Position numbers and translations under genes: made by a program
NCBI GenBank assembly: GCA_947627155.1
Contig: CANQUX010000006.1
Span: 1 to 64,000, forward strand
DNA from: an uncultured Alphaproteobacteria bacterium
Lineage (GTDB): Bacteria > Pseudomonadota > Alphaproteobacteria > CAAHEQ01 > UBA3637
Direction: 5' to 3'
Length of the DNA: 64,000 bases
Notes under the pieces: generated by a model
The model's input: the letters and a program-made list of their open reading frames with translations, nothing else
What the model was told of the DNA's origin: nothing
The model's database searches: none
Shown here: positions 32,867-42,125 of the stretch, piece by piece
Layout: the number at the start of each line of letters is the position of its first letter
Numbering within the stretch: position 1 is the stretch's first letter

Positions 32867-33310
32867 TTAGCTTTGTTTGAATTCAACTCCGGTCATTTTT
32901 GTACCGCTGCTGCATCCGTCATTTTTACCCAAAATGCTGGCACCGGCTTTGCAAACGGCTTCTGTCGGGAAATCAATATCTAATTTTACAATACCTTTTT
33001 TCAAATCCTCATCAGAAGAAGTGCTGTAAGTGATTGTAGCACCGCCCGGTGTTTTAGAAGTGCCGGAATTAACTAAACCGGAAGAGGCTAATGTGGGGGC
33101 TGTCCAATTATTGCCCATGGCACTCGCCGTTTGATAGCCGGAATAAACAACCACAGCAAATTTATTAGCCATATCCAAAGCTTCATTCGCGCGATAGCGG
33201 TTCATAGCCATGGAATAGCCGGCAATACCGCCAATCGATAAAACGCCGATAATGGCTAAAACGCCCAGCATTTCAACCATTGACCGACCAGATTCATTTG
33301 TTTTTTTCAT
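32867..33310 (-). CDS. Type IV prepilin-like major-pilin-size protein
   Basis: NESGRSMVEMLGVLAIIGVLSIGGIAGYSMAMNRYRANEALDMANK. Confidence 0.87.
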   Translation of the reverse strand: MKKTNESGRSMVEMLGVLAIIGVLSIGGIAGYSMAMNRYRANEALDMANKFAVVVYSGYQTASAMGNNWTAPTLASSGLVNSGTSKTPGGATITYSTSSDEDLKKGIVKLDIDFPTEAVCKAGASILGKNDGCSSGTKMTGVEFKQS

Positions 33311-33418
33311 TTTGTTTTCCTTTCATTTATGTTGTTTTTTAAGCTCCCCGAGCCAAAAAACGTTTATTTTTAAGGCGTTAATGCCTTGTTTTCCCTATCG
33401 AGAGAAATTTTCTCTCAA
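33311..33418 (-). ncRNA. Conserved structured 5' leader of pilin mRNA (copy 1)
   Basis: Same as 47719-47825 and 48582-48686: GAGAGAAAATTTCTCTC, AAGGCATTAACGCCTT, GGCTCGGGGAGCTT. Confidence 0.6.
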
Positions 33419-33432
33419 CAAATAGCATAAAT

Positions 33433-33589
33433 TAAACGTACGATTTTTGCAACACTTTTTTTTGATTTTTTCAAAAAAAATTTAATTTAAGCCGAAATAA
33501 TTGATTTTTTGAGTGTTTTTAAGGGGTGATTTTTTGCTTTTTGCAGGCAAATTTTGCCCCGGAAACCGCGTTGCATTAAAGGTAGGTTT
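33433..33589. repeat. Intergenic element with inverted ends (copy at the start of tandem unit 1)
   Basis: taaacgtacgatttttgcaac ... gttgcattaaaggtaggttt. Confidence 0.65.
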
Positions 33590-33808
33590 TATTTGTGCAA
33601 CTCATATCAAAATAAATACCCTGATGAAAGTCAATCAACAGTTTGAAAAATGATAAAATTGAAAAATTTTAAAACAAAAAATAAAATCCGCTTCTTTTAA
33701 AAGCGGATTTTATTTTTGAAGCTTAAATGCCGTTTAAGCTTTTTCTTGGTATTACGAAAGATTGTTATCGTGATTTTTCAAATTTCCTCTTTGATTAATG
33801 TTAAAATC

Positions 33809-34507
33809 TTAACTCTCTTTAACTTCCGTAATTTTGTTACCCGATGAAGCAAAAAGGTGTTGCGACATATCTTTTCCGGCATTTTCTGTGGCTTCGTTCA
33901 TGGCTTTGAAGGCTTTTTCCCAAAATTGCGGAGAAAGAGGAAGACCACCTGCATCTTTAAAAATCTCTTGAACTATATTGGAGGTGAATATTTGTTGTGC
34001 CGAAAGGGCACCGGGCAATTCCAAGGCGGAAGCATAAATGCTCGCGGCTTGCAACCATTTATTATCCCAGCTTTTTTTGCCGTCGGAAACAGCCAAATCC
34101 GTTGCTTTTTCCTGATAAAATTTTAATTTTTCATAGGCTTGCTTTTTACCGGCACTATCTAAATCTTTCCACTTTCTGATACCCGAAAGCAACCCCGATT
34201 TTCCATTACCGCGTTCATCAACATATCCGTAGAACTGTTTGGCAGCATTGATTGATTTTGAATAAATCATTCGACCCAGCTTATTTAAAAGGCTATTATC
34301 TTTTTCAATTTTTTCAATTTTTATATCAAAAACGCCGGCATCGGCCGGATTGTTTGAAAAAAGCTTATTGGAAGGAATATCCGACAATCTGATATGGAAA
34401 TCTTCTTTATTATCAATATCATCAGCCACAGTTTTATATTCGTTATCCGTTAAGCCGATAATATCTTTGGCAATAATTTCATAAGCTCTTTTAGTTGATG
34501 TTAACAT
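33809..34507 (-). CDS. Hypothetical effector-like protein A (copy 1)
   Basis: 232 aa; own promoter TTGCAA-N17-TATACT; shares GLLSGIRKWKDLD...WLQAASIYASALELPG with 36434-37573. Confidence 0.75.
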   Translation of the reverse strand: MLTSTKRAYEIIAKDIIGLTDNEYKTVADDIDNKEDFHIRLSDIPSNKLFSNNPADAGVFDIKIEKIEKDNSLLNKLGRMIYSKSINAAKQFYGYVDERGNGKSGLLSGIRKWKDLDSAGKKQAYEKLKFYQEKATDLAVSDGKKSWDNKWLQAASIYASALELPGALSAQQIFTSNIVQEIFKDAGGLPLSPQFWEKAFKAMNEATENAGKDMSQHLFASSGNKITEVKES

Positions 34508-34551
34508 GTAATCTCCTTATCTTTTGTTAAAATATTAACCCGATAATGGAG

Positions 34552-34580
34552 AGTATACATTAAACGTGCGTTTTTTGCAA
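34552..34580 (-). promoter_or_regulatory. Promoter of gene A with ACGCACGT core (repeated at 38740-38768)
   Basis: Minus strand TTGCAA AAAACGCACGTTTAATG TATACT. Confidence 0.7.
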
Positions 34581-34711
34581 CGATTTTTTCGACACTTTTC
34601 AATCACTTATAAAAAAAATAAAAGAGAGGAAAAAAAAACATTTTAAAACAAGAAATAAATAAAATCCGCTTCTTTTAAAAGCGGATTTTATTTTTGAAAC
34701 TTAAATGCCGT

Positions 34712-36421
34712 TTAAGCATTTTCGGCTCTTTGCGGCCTTTCAGCAGGCAAACTCTCCTCCGGAACCGATTGCGCATTTTGTGCTAAAACCGATGTCGGGG
34801 GCGTTTGTTGAGTTTGCTTCCCCTGTTCCGGCGATAATGCTTTTTCTTCTCTTACCGCAGGTTTTTCAGGTTGTTGGTTTCTCCCCAGATCGGGTAAGGC
34901 GGGTTTTTTGCTTTCATCGCGTTCAAGCGTGATGTTTTTTCCTTCATATTCTTCTCTTACCGCAGGTTTTTCACCTGATTGCTGTTGCGACTGTTCGGGT
35001 AAGGCGTTTTTTTTGCTTTCATCGCGCTCAATCGTAATGGTTTTTTCTTCATATCCGGGCAGTTTTTTCGTATTATATGAATATCTGTGATTAACCCGAA
35101 CGCCGGCAATGGCATACCCTTTGGAAGAAACGGCATTTTCAACACCTTTAATGTTTTCAACAACCGCGTTTTTGTCATTTTCGTTCAATTCACCGTTCCC
35201 TAACGCATGAACAGATTGCCGGAAATCACCTTTCATAATTTCTTGTGCCGACCCAAGCGATTTTTTGGTGCGTTTTCCGTTTTCTATCTGATACACAATT
35301 TCTTTGGGATGATACAATTCTCTGGCTTGAAGCATTTTATAGGCATATATTTCGCTGTTGGAGCAAGGTTTTCCCTCTTTGGTGGCTCCAATAGGCAATT
35401 TCCCTTCTTTTTCAAGCTGTTGCATATTTTTAACCATTGTATCCACTTGTTTTTGCGTGATCAGTTTTCTTTTAACAAACCCGGCTAACCGTGCTTGTGC
35501 ATGAGCCACGTCCGCCTCTGAATATTGATGAACGACAATCGTTTCATGGGGACGCGGCATCGGACGAGTTCTTTCGATGTCATTTAAAGGACGAGCCCGA
35601 TCGTTAATGTCTTTGACTTCTATTTTTGATAAAGTTATTTTAGGTTTAACAACCTTATCTAACCGATCTTTCAATTGATTTTTCATTTCATCAGAAACAG
35701 AAGCATTGGTAATATCATCCGAGGTAACGCAGTATGTACCGTTTTTTGAATGACGAGACATAAAACCGTGATCAAATTTTTCAAGCGTTTTACCGATGGT
35801 TGCCATTTCTTTGGTATAATCACAGGTATCAAGATAATAATGAACAGCCGTTTTTACACCTTGTCCGGCAAACGAATCAATCATACTTTTAGAAAGTGTT
35901 TCCTGATTTTTATAACAGGGTAAACTTGCAATAACATTCGGAAAATTTTCCAATTCTTTTCCGATAATTCCCCGATTGACCGCCTGCTCCCATTTAATGC
36001 GATCACCCGCAGCGTTTTCTAAATAAGAAGCATCATTCGAATATGTATATTCGGGCATTGTTTTGTTAAAGATTGTCTTCATATAATGAACTTTGGCAAC
36101 GGCATTTGCTTCTTGTTGCATCGCCTGACGCGCAATTTGCCGTTGTTGCATACTCACCTGTCGAGCAATCGGATCATTCGGAGAAATTCCACTCGGAACG
36201 GCAACCTGATTCAGTGCCATCGCAGGTAAAATACCCTGTTGAACCCCTTCTTCCAAAGTTAAAGATTGCTTTGTACGGCGGTTGATAAAACGAGATTGAT
36301 TATTTTCAACAACCCATTGATAACCGTTTTGGTTAGCATTCAGCAAAACAATATTTTGCCAATAGAAAAAATCATTTAATTGCTGTAATGCATTATTTTG
36401 AGCTTGAGGTGTATCAGCCAT
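34712..36421 (-). CDS. Hypothetical 569-aa effector-like protein B (copy 1)
   Basis: Q/N-rich soluble protein; internal duplicated ITxERDESKKxALPxxxxxQxxEKPAVREE motif; 12 bp downstream of protein C. Confidence 0.75.
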   Translation of the reverse strand: MADTPQAQNNALQQLNDFFYWQNIVLLNANQNGYQWVVENNQSRFINRRTKQSLTLEEGVQQGILPAMALNQVAVPSGISPNDPIARQVSMQQRQIARQAMQQEANAVAKVHYMKTIFNKTMPEYTYSNDASYLENAAGDRIKWEQAVNRGIIGKELENFPNVIASLPCYKNQETLSKSMIDSFAGQGVKTAVHYYLDTCDYTKEMATIGKTLEKFDHGFMSRHSKNGTYCVTSDDITNASVSDEMKNQLKDRLDKVVKPKITLSKIEVKDINDRARPLNDIERTRPMPRPHETIVVHQYSEADVAHAQARLAGFVKRKLITQKQVDTMVKNMQQLEKEGKLPIGATKEGKPCSNSEIYAYKMLQARELYHPKEIVYQIENGKRTKKSLGSAQEIMKGDFRQSVHALGNGELNENDKNAVVENIKGVENAVSSKGYAIAGVRVNHRYSYNTKKLPGYEEKTITIERDESKKNALPEQSQQQSGEKPAVREEYEGKNITLERDESKKPALPDLGRNQQPEKPAVREEKALSPEQGKQTQQTPPTSVLAQNAQSVPEESLPAERPQRAENA

Positions 36422-36433
36422 TATATCCTCCTG

Positions 36434-37573
36434 TTATTCATCACGACCGTTATTTGTATTCGTGCCGATAGTTTTTATTTGGATATCATTTGAATCTCCT
36501 TCAATTTCGGCCGTAATATTTTCCGCATTGTCAAAACGCATTTTATGTTCTTGTCTGTTTTCTTCTGCATCAGGTGTTATTTTGCTGACCGGATGATCTT
36601 GGCGATTAATGTCATGATAGACGTCAGGATGAATGTCACGATAATCTTCTTCATGATTATTGACTTCGGTTCTCACATTGTCATCAATTGTCGGATATAA
36701 ATCATTTGAATGATCCGGTTCGACAACTTGTTGAACTTCGGTGCCGACTTTTAAGAATTGATAATAAGTAGAAATATCCTGATTATTCGGTACCGGCGGC
36801 ACAGGAACCGGTTGAGGAATCGGTTGAGGAACCGGTTGATCATTGACATTTGTTGCTTCTAACTCTCCTTTTGCTTTTGCGAGTGAATCAAAGACGGCTT
36901 TACGCATGGCACCTTGGTTTGTTCGCGGCAGAACGGAGGTGCTTGAAAATAATAACGCAGCGCCGTCGTTTGCTTCGGAAGCATTAAATCCTTTTCCTTC
37001 GGTATGAAAATCTTGAATGGATTTCATACCCGGTAATCCCATGTGTACGGATAAAATATAAGCGGCACGCAACCATTTTTGAGAACCATTGTCTTCTTTT
37101 GAGGCTTGTTGCATCATGCCATCCAGCTTTTCCAAAACATCTTTTTGCGTTTCTTTATCCATATCTTTAAACTTTCTAAGACCGTTTAAAAGACCGGGAA
37201 TTTTATCACCGAATTTATCTGTTCCGCCGTAAACATTATGATAAATGTTATTTCGGCTCGGTGAAGAGGTTTCTTTATTCGTCATATTGAAGAGAGTGTC
37301 TAAAAAAGTTGAAGAATCAGTCCGCGGAACAATTAAATCTTCTTTTGAAATATTATTCGAATAAAAACCGCTTTCCGGAATTTTTAATTCAGACAGCTTG
37401 ATCGGATCCGTTAAATCGAGTTTATCGGCTTGTTCTTTCGGAACACCACAGAAAGCCAATAAAATTGCACAGGTTTTTTCACCGACTCCGTCTTGTGAAC
37501 CACTGAACACACCGCCGATTGCATTAGAAAATGCTTCTACCGTATCATAGAAATGTTGGTCAATACTTGCCAT
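36434..37573 (-). CDS. Hypothetical 379-aa effector-like protein C (copy 1)
   Basis: GLLNGLRKFKDMDKETQKDVLEKL...WLRAAYILSVHMGLPG; promoter TTGCAA-N17-TATAAT at 37612-37640. Confidence 0.75.
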   Translation of the reverse strand: MASIDQHFYDTVEAFSNAIGGVFSGSQDGVGEKTCAILLAFCGVPKEQADKLDLTDPIKLSELKIPESGFYSNNISKEDLIVPRTDSSTFLDTLFNMTNKETSSPSRNNIYHNVYGGTDKFGDKIPGLLNGLRKFKDMDKETQKDVLEKLDGMMQQASKEDNGSQKWLRAAYILSVHMGLPGMKSIQDFHTEGKGFNASEANDGAALLFSSTSVLPRTNQGAMRKAVFDSLAKAKGELEATNVNDQPVPQPIPQPVPVPPVPNNQDISTYYQFLKVGTEVQQVVEPDHSNDLYPTIDDNVRTEVNNHEEDYRDIHPDVYHDINRQDHPVSKITPDAEENRQEHKMRFDNAENITAEIEGDSNDIQIKTIGTNTNNGRDE

Positions 37574-37996
37574 TTTTTTATCCTTTCAAAAAAGTTAACC
37601 CCCTGTCGGGTATTATACAATAAACGTACGATTTTTGCAACACTTTTTTTTGATTTTTTCAAAAAAAATTTAATTTAAGCCGAAATAATTGATTTTTTGA
37701 GTGTTTTTAAGGGGTGATTTTTTGCTTTTTGCAGGCAAATTTTGCCCCGGAAACCGCGTTGCATTAAAGGTAGGTTTTATTTGTGCAACTCATATCAAAA
37801 TAAATACCCTGATGAAAGTCAATCAACAGTTTGAAAAATGATAAAATTGAAAAATTTTAAAACAAAAAATAAAATCCGCTTCTTTTAAAAGCGGATTTTA
37901 TTTTTGAAGCTTAAATGCCGTTTAAGCTTTTTCTTGGTATTACGAAAGATTGTTATCGTGATTTTTCAAATTTCCTCTTTGATTAATGTTAAAATC

Positions 37997-38695
37997 TTAA
38001 CTCTCTTTAACTTCCGTAATTTTGTTACCCGATGAAGCAAAAAGGTGTTGCGACATATCTTTTCCGGCATTTTCTGTGGCTTCGTTCATGGCTTTGAAGG
38101 CTTTTTCCCAAAATTGCGGAGAAAGAGGAAGACCACCTGCATCTTTAAAAATCTCTTGAACTATATTGGAGGTGAATATTTGTTGTGCCGAAAGGGCACC
38201 GGGCAATTCCAAGGCGGAAGCATAAATGCTCGCGGCTTGCAACCATTTATTATCCCAGCTTTTTTTGCCGTCGGAAACAGCCAAATCCGTTGCTTTTTCC
38301 TGATAAAATTTTAATTTTTCATAGGCTTGCTTTTTACCGGCACTATCTAAATCTTTCCACTTTCTGATACCCGAAAGCAACCCCGATTTTCCATTACCGC
38401 GTTCATCAACATATCCGTAGAACTGTTTGGCAGCATTGATTGATTTTGAATAAATCATTCGACCCAGCTTATTTAAAAGGCTATTATCTTTTTCAATTTT
38501 TTCAATTTTTATATCAAAAACGCCGGCATCGGCCGGATTGTTTGAAAAAAGCTTATTGGAAGGAATATCCGACAATCTGATATGGAAATCTTCTTTATTA
38601 TCAATATCATCAGCCACAGTTTTATATTCGTTATCCGTTAAGCCGATAATATCTTTGGCAATAATTTCATAAGCTCTTTTAGTTGATGTTAACAT
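37997..38695 (-). CDS. Hypothetical effector-like protein A (copy 2)
   Basis: Identical translation to 33809-34507. Confidence 0.75.
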   Translation of the reverse strand: MLTSTKRAYEIIAKDIIGLTDNEYKTVADDIDNKEDFHIRLSDIPSNKLFSNNPADAGVFDIKIEKIEKDNSLLNKLGRMIYSKSINAAKQFYGYVDERGNGKSGLLSGIRKWKDLDSAGKKQAYEKLKFYQEKATDLAVSDGKKSWDNKWLQAASIYASALELPGALSAQQIFTSNIVQEIFKDAGGLPLSPQFWEKAFKAMNEATENAGKDMSQHLFASSGNKITEVKES

Positions 38696-38899
38696 GTAAT
38701 CTCCTTATCTTTTGTTAAAATATTAACCCGATAATGGAGAGTATACATTAAACGTGCGTTTTTTGCAACGATTTTTTCGACACTTTTCAATCACTTATAA
38801 AAAAAATAAAAGAGAGGAAAAAAAAACATTTTAAAACAAGAAATAAATAAAATCCGCTTCTTTTAAAAGCGGATTTTATTTTTGAAACTTAAATGCCGT

Positions 38900-40609
38900 T
38901 TAAGCATTTTCGGCTCTTTGCGGCCTTTCAGCAGGCAAACTCTCCTCCGGAACCGATTGCGCATTTTGTGCTAAAACCGATGTCGGGGGCGTTTGTTGAG
39001 TTTGCTTCCCCTGTTCCGGCGATAATGCTTTTTCTTCTCTTACCGCAGGTTTTTCAGGTTGTTGGTTTCTCCCCAGATCGGGTAAGGCGGGTTTTTTGCT
39101 TTCATCGCGTTCAAGCGTGATGTTTTTTCCTTCATATTCTTCTCTTACCGCAGGTTTTTCACCTGATTGCTGTTGCGACTGTTCGGGTAAGGCGTTTTTT
39201 TTGCTTTCATCGCGCTCAATCGTAATGGTTTTTTCTTCATATCCGGGCAGTTTTTTCGTATTATATGAATATCTGTGATTAACCCGAACGCCGGCAATGG
39301 CATACCCTTTGGAAGAAACGGCATTTTCAACACCTTTAATGTTTTCAACAACCGCGTTTTTGTCATTTTCGTTCAATTCACCGTTCCCTAACGCATGAAC
39401 AGATTGCCGGAAATCACCTTTCATAATTTCTTGTGCCGACCCAAGCGATTTTTTGGTGCGTTTTCCGTTTTCTATCTGATACACAATTTCTTTGGGATGA
39501 TACAATTCTCTGGCTTGAAGCATTTTATAGGCATATATTTCGCTGTTGGAGCAAGGTTTTCCCTCTTTGGTGGCTCCAATAGGCAATTTCCCTTCTTTTT
39601 CAAGCTGTTGCATATTTTTAACCATTGTATCCACTTGTTTTTGCGTGATCAGTTTTCTTTTAACAAACCCGGCTAACCGTGCTTGTGCATGAGCCACGTC
39701 CGCCTCTGAATATTGATGAACGACAATCGTTTCATGGGGACGCGGCATCGGACGAGTTCTTTCGATGTCATTTAAAGGACGAGCCCGATCGTTAATGTCT
39801 TTGACTTCTATTTTTGATAAAGTTATTTTAGGTTTAACAACCTTATCTAACCGATCTTTCAATTGATTTTTCATTTCATCAGAAACAGAAGCATTGGTAA
39901 TATCATCCGAGGTAACGCAGTATGTACCGTTTTTTGAATGACGAGACATAAAACCGTGATCAAATTTTTCAAGCGTTTTACCGATGGTTGCCATTTCTTT
40001 GGTATAATCACAGGTATCAAGATAATAATGAACAGCCGTTTTTACACCTTGTCCGGCAAACGAATCAATCATACTTTTAGAAAGTGTTTCCTGATTTTTA
40101 TAACAGGGTAAACTTGCAATAACATTCGGAAAATTTTCCAATTCTTTTCCGATAATTCCCCGATTGACCGCCTGCTCCCATTTAATGCGATCACCCGCAG
40201 CGTTTTCTAAATAAGAAGCATCATTCGAATATGTATATTCGGGCATTGTTTTGTTAAAGATTGTCTTCATATAATGAACTTTGGCAACGGCATTTGCTTC
40301 TTGTTGCATCGCCTGACGCGCAATTTGCCGTTGTTGCATACTCACCTGTCGAGCAATCGGATCATTCGGAGAAATTCCACTCGGAACGGCAACCTGATTC
40401 AGTGCCATCGCAGGTAAAATACCCTGTTGAACCCCTTCTTCCAAAGTTAAAGATTGCTTTGTACGGCGGTTGATAAAACGAGATTGATTATTTTCAACAA
40501 CCCATTGATAACCGTTTTGGTTAGCATTCAGCAAAACAATATTTTGCCAATAGAAAAAATCATTTAATTGCTGTAATGCATTATTTTGAGCTTGAGGTGT
40601 ATCAGCCAT
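38900..40609 (-). CDS. Hypothetical effector-like protein B (copy 2)
   Basis: Identical translation to 34712-36421. Confidence 0.75.
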   Translation of the reverse strand: MADTPQAQNNALQQLNDFFYWQNIVLLNANQNGYQWVVENNQSRFINRRTKQSLTLEEGVQQGILPAMALNQVAVPSGISPNDPIARQVSMQQRQIARQAMQQEANAVAKVHYMKTIFNKTMPEYTYSNDASYLENAAGDRIKWEQAVNRGIIGKELENFPNVIASLPCYKNQETLSKSMIDSFAGQGVKTAVHYYLDTCDYTKEMATIGKTLEKFDHGFMSRHSKNGTYCVTSDDITNASVSDEMKNQLKDRLDKVVKPKITLSKIEVKDINDRARPLNDIERTRPMPRPHETIVVHQYSEADVAHAQARLAGFVKRKLITQKQVDTMVKNMQQLEKEGKLPIGATKEGKPCSNSEIYAYKMLQARELYHPKEIVYQIENGKRTKKSLGSAQEIMKGDFRQSVHALGNGELNENDKNAVVENIKGVENAVSSKGYAIAGVRVNHRYSYNTKKLPGYEEKTITIERDESKKNALPEQSQQQSGEKPAVREEYEGKNITLERDESKKPALPDLGRNQQPEKPAVREEKALSPEQGKQTQQTPPTSVLAQNAQSVPEESLPAERPQRAENA

Positions 40610-40621
40610 TATATCCTCCTG

Positions 40622-41761
40622 TTATTCATCACGACCGTTATTTGTATTCGTGCCGATAGTTTTTATTTGGATATCATTTGAATCTCCTTCAATTTCGGCC
40701 GTAATATTTTCCGCATTGTCAAAACGCATTTTATGTTCTTGTCTGTTTTCTTCTGCATCAGGTGTTATTTTGCTGACCGGATGATCTTGGCGATTAATGT
40801 CATGATAGACGTCAGGATGAATGTCACGATAATCTTCTTCATGATTATTGACTTCGGTTCTCACATTGTCATCAATTGTCGGATATAAATCATTTGAATG
40901 ATCCGGTTCGACAACTTGTTGAACTTCGGTGCCGACTTTTAAGAATTGATAATAAGTAGAAATATCCTGATTATTCGGTACCGGCGGCACAGGAACCGGT
41001 TGAGGAATCGGTTGAGGAACCGGTTGATCATTGACATTTGTTGCTTCTAACTCTCCTTTTGCTTTTGCGAGTGAATCAAAGACGGCTTTACGCATGGCAC
41101 CTTGGTTTGTTCGCGGCAGAACGGAGGTGCTTGAAAATAATAACGCAGCGCCGTCGTTTGCTTCGGAAGCATTAAATCCTTTTCCTTCGGTATGAAAATC
41201 TTGAATGGATTTCATACCCGGTAATCCCATGTGTACGGATAAAATATAAGCGGCACGCAACCATTTTTGAGAACCATTGTCTTCTTTTGAGGCTTGTTGC
41301 ATCATGCCATCCAGCTTTTCCAAAACATCTTTTTGCGTTTCTTTATCCATATCTTTAAACTTTCTAAGACCGTTTAAAAGACCGGGAATTTTATCACCGA
41401 ATTTATCTGTTCCGCCGTAAACATTATGATAAATGTTATTTCGGCTCGGTGAAGAGGTTTCTTTATTCGTCATATTGAAGAGAGTGTCTAAAAAAGTTGA
41501 AGAATCAGTCCGCGGAACAATTAAATCTTCTTTTGAAATATTATTCGAATAAAAACCGCTTTCCGGAATTTTTAATTCAGACAGCTTGATCGGATCCGTT
41601 AAATCGAGTTTATCGGCTTGTTCTTTCGGAACACCACAGAAAGCCAATAAAATTGCACAGGTTTTTTCACCGACTCCGTCTTGTGAACCACTGAACACAC
41701 CGCCGATTGCATTAGAAAATGCTTCTACCGTATCATAGAAATGTTGGTCAATACTTGCCAT
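40622..41761 (-). CDS. Hypothetical effector-like protein C (copy 2)
   Basis: Identical translation to 36434-37573; promoter 41800-41828 TTGCAT-N17-TATAAT. Confidence 0.75.
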   Translation of the reverse strand: MASIDQHFYDTVEAFSNAIGGVFSGSQDGVGEKTCAILLAFCGVPKEQADKLDLTDPIKLSELKIPESGFYSNNISKEDLIVPRTDSSTFLDTLFNMTNKETSSPSRNNIYHNVYGGTDKFGDKIPGLLNGLRKFKDMDKETQKDVLEKLDGMMQQASKEDNGSQKWLRAAYILSVHMGLPGMKSIQDFHTEGKGFNASEANDGAALLFSSTSVLPRTNQGAMRKAVFDSLAKAKGELEATNVNDQPVPQPIPQPVPVPPVPNNQDISTYYQFLKVGTEVQQVVEPDHSNDLYPTIDDNVRTEVNNHEEDYRDIHPDVYHDINRQDHPVSKITPDAEENRQEHKMRFDNAENITAEIEGDSNDIQIKTIGTNTNNGRDE

Positions 41762-41808
41762 TTTTTTATCCTTTCAAAAAAGTTAACCCCCTGTCGGGTA
41801 TTATACAA

Positions 41809-41965
41809 TAAACGTACGATTTATGCAACACTTTTTTTTAAAATTTTGAAAAAAAATTTTTTTAAGGCACAATTTTTTGATTTTTAAAGGTTTTTTACTT
41901 GTTTGTCTGGCTTTTTGCAAGTGCTTGAAAAGTGTCGAAAAAATCGTTGCATTAAAGGTACGTTT
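41809..41965. repeat. Intergenic element with inverted ends
   Basis: taaacgtacgatttatgcaac ... gttgcattaaaggtacgttt. Confidence 0.7.
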
Positions 41966-42125
41966 TATTTATGCATATTCAAAAAATTTACCTTAACAAA
42001 GAAAGCCGAAAAAACGGCGTATAACCTTATTGATATTTTTATCTTTTTATTTTTTTTGACAAAAAAATGCTTGACGGAACGGAAAAGAAAACGTAAACTG
42101 AAAAAAACAAAAACGGGGTAATTTT

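Larger units (their letters stand above)
33433..37620. repeat. 4188-bp tandem duplication, copy 1
   Basis: Constant offset 4188 to copy 2; identical ORF translations. Confidence 0.9.
37621..41808. repeat. 4188-bp tandem duplication, copy 2
   Basis: Same as copy 1; the 14-bp junction TAAACGTACGATTT recurs at 33433, 37621 and 41809. Confidence 0.9.

Noticed and set aside
41903-42121. 72-aa ORF 41903-42121
   Set aside because: Overlaps the intergenic element and ptsP promoter region, low-complexity Lys-rich; no coding support.
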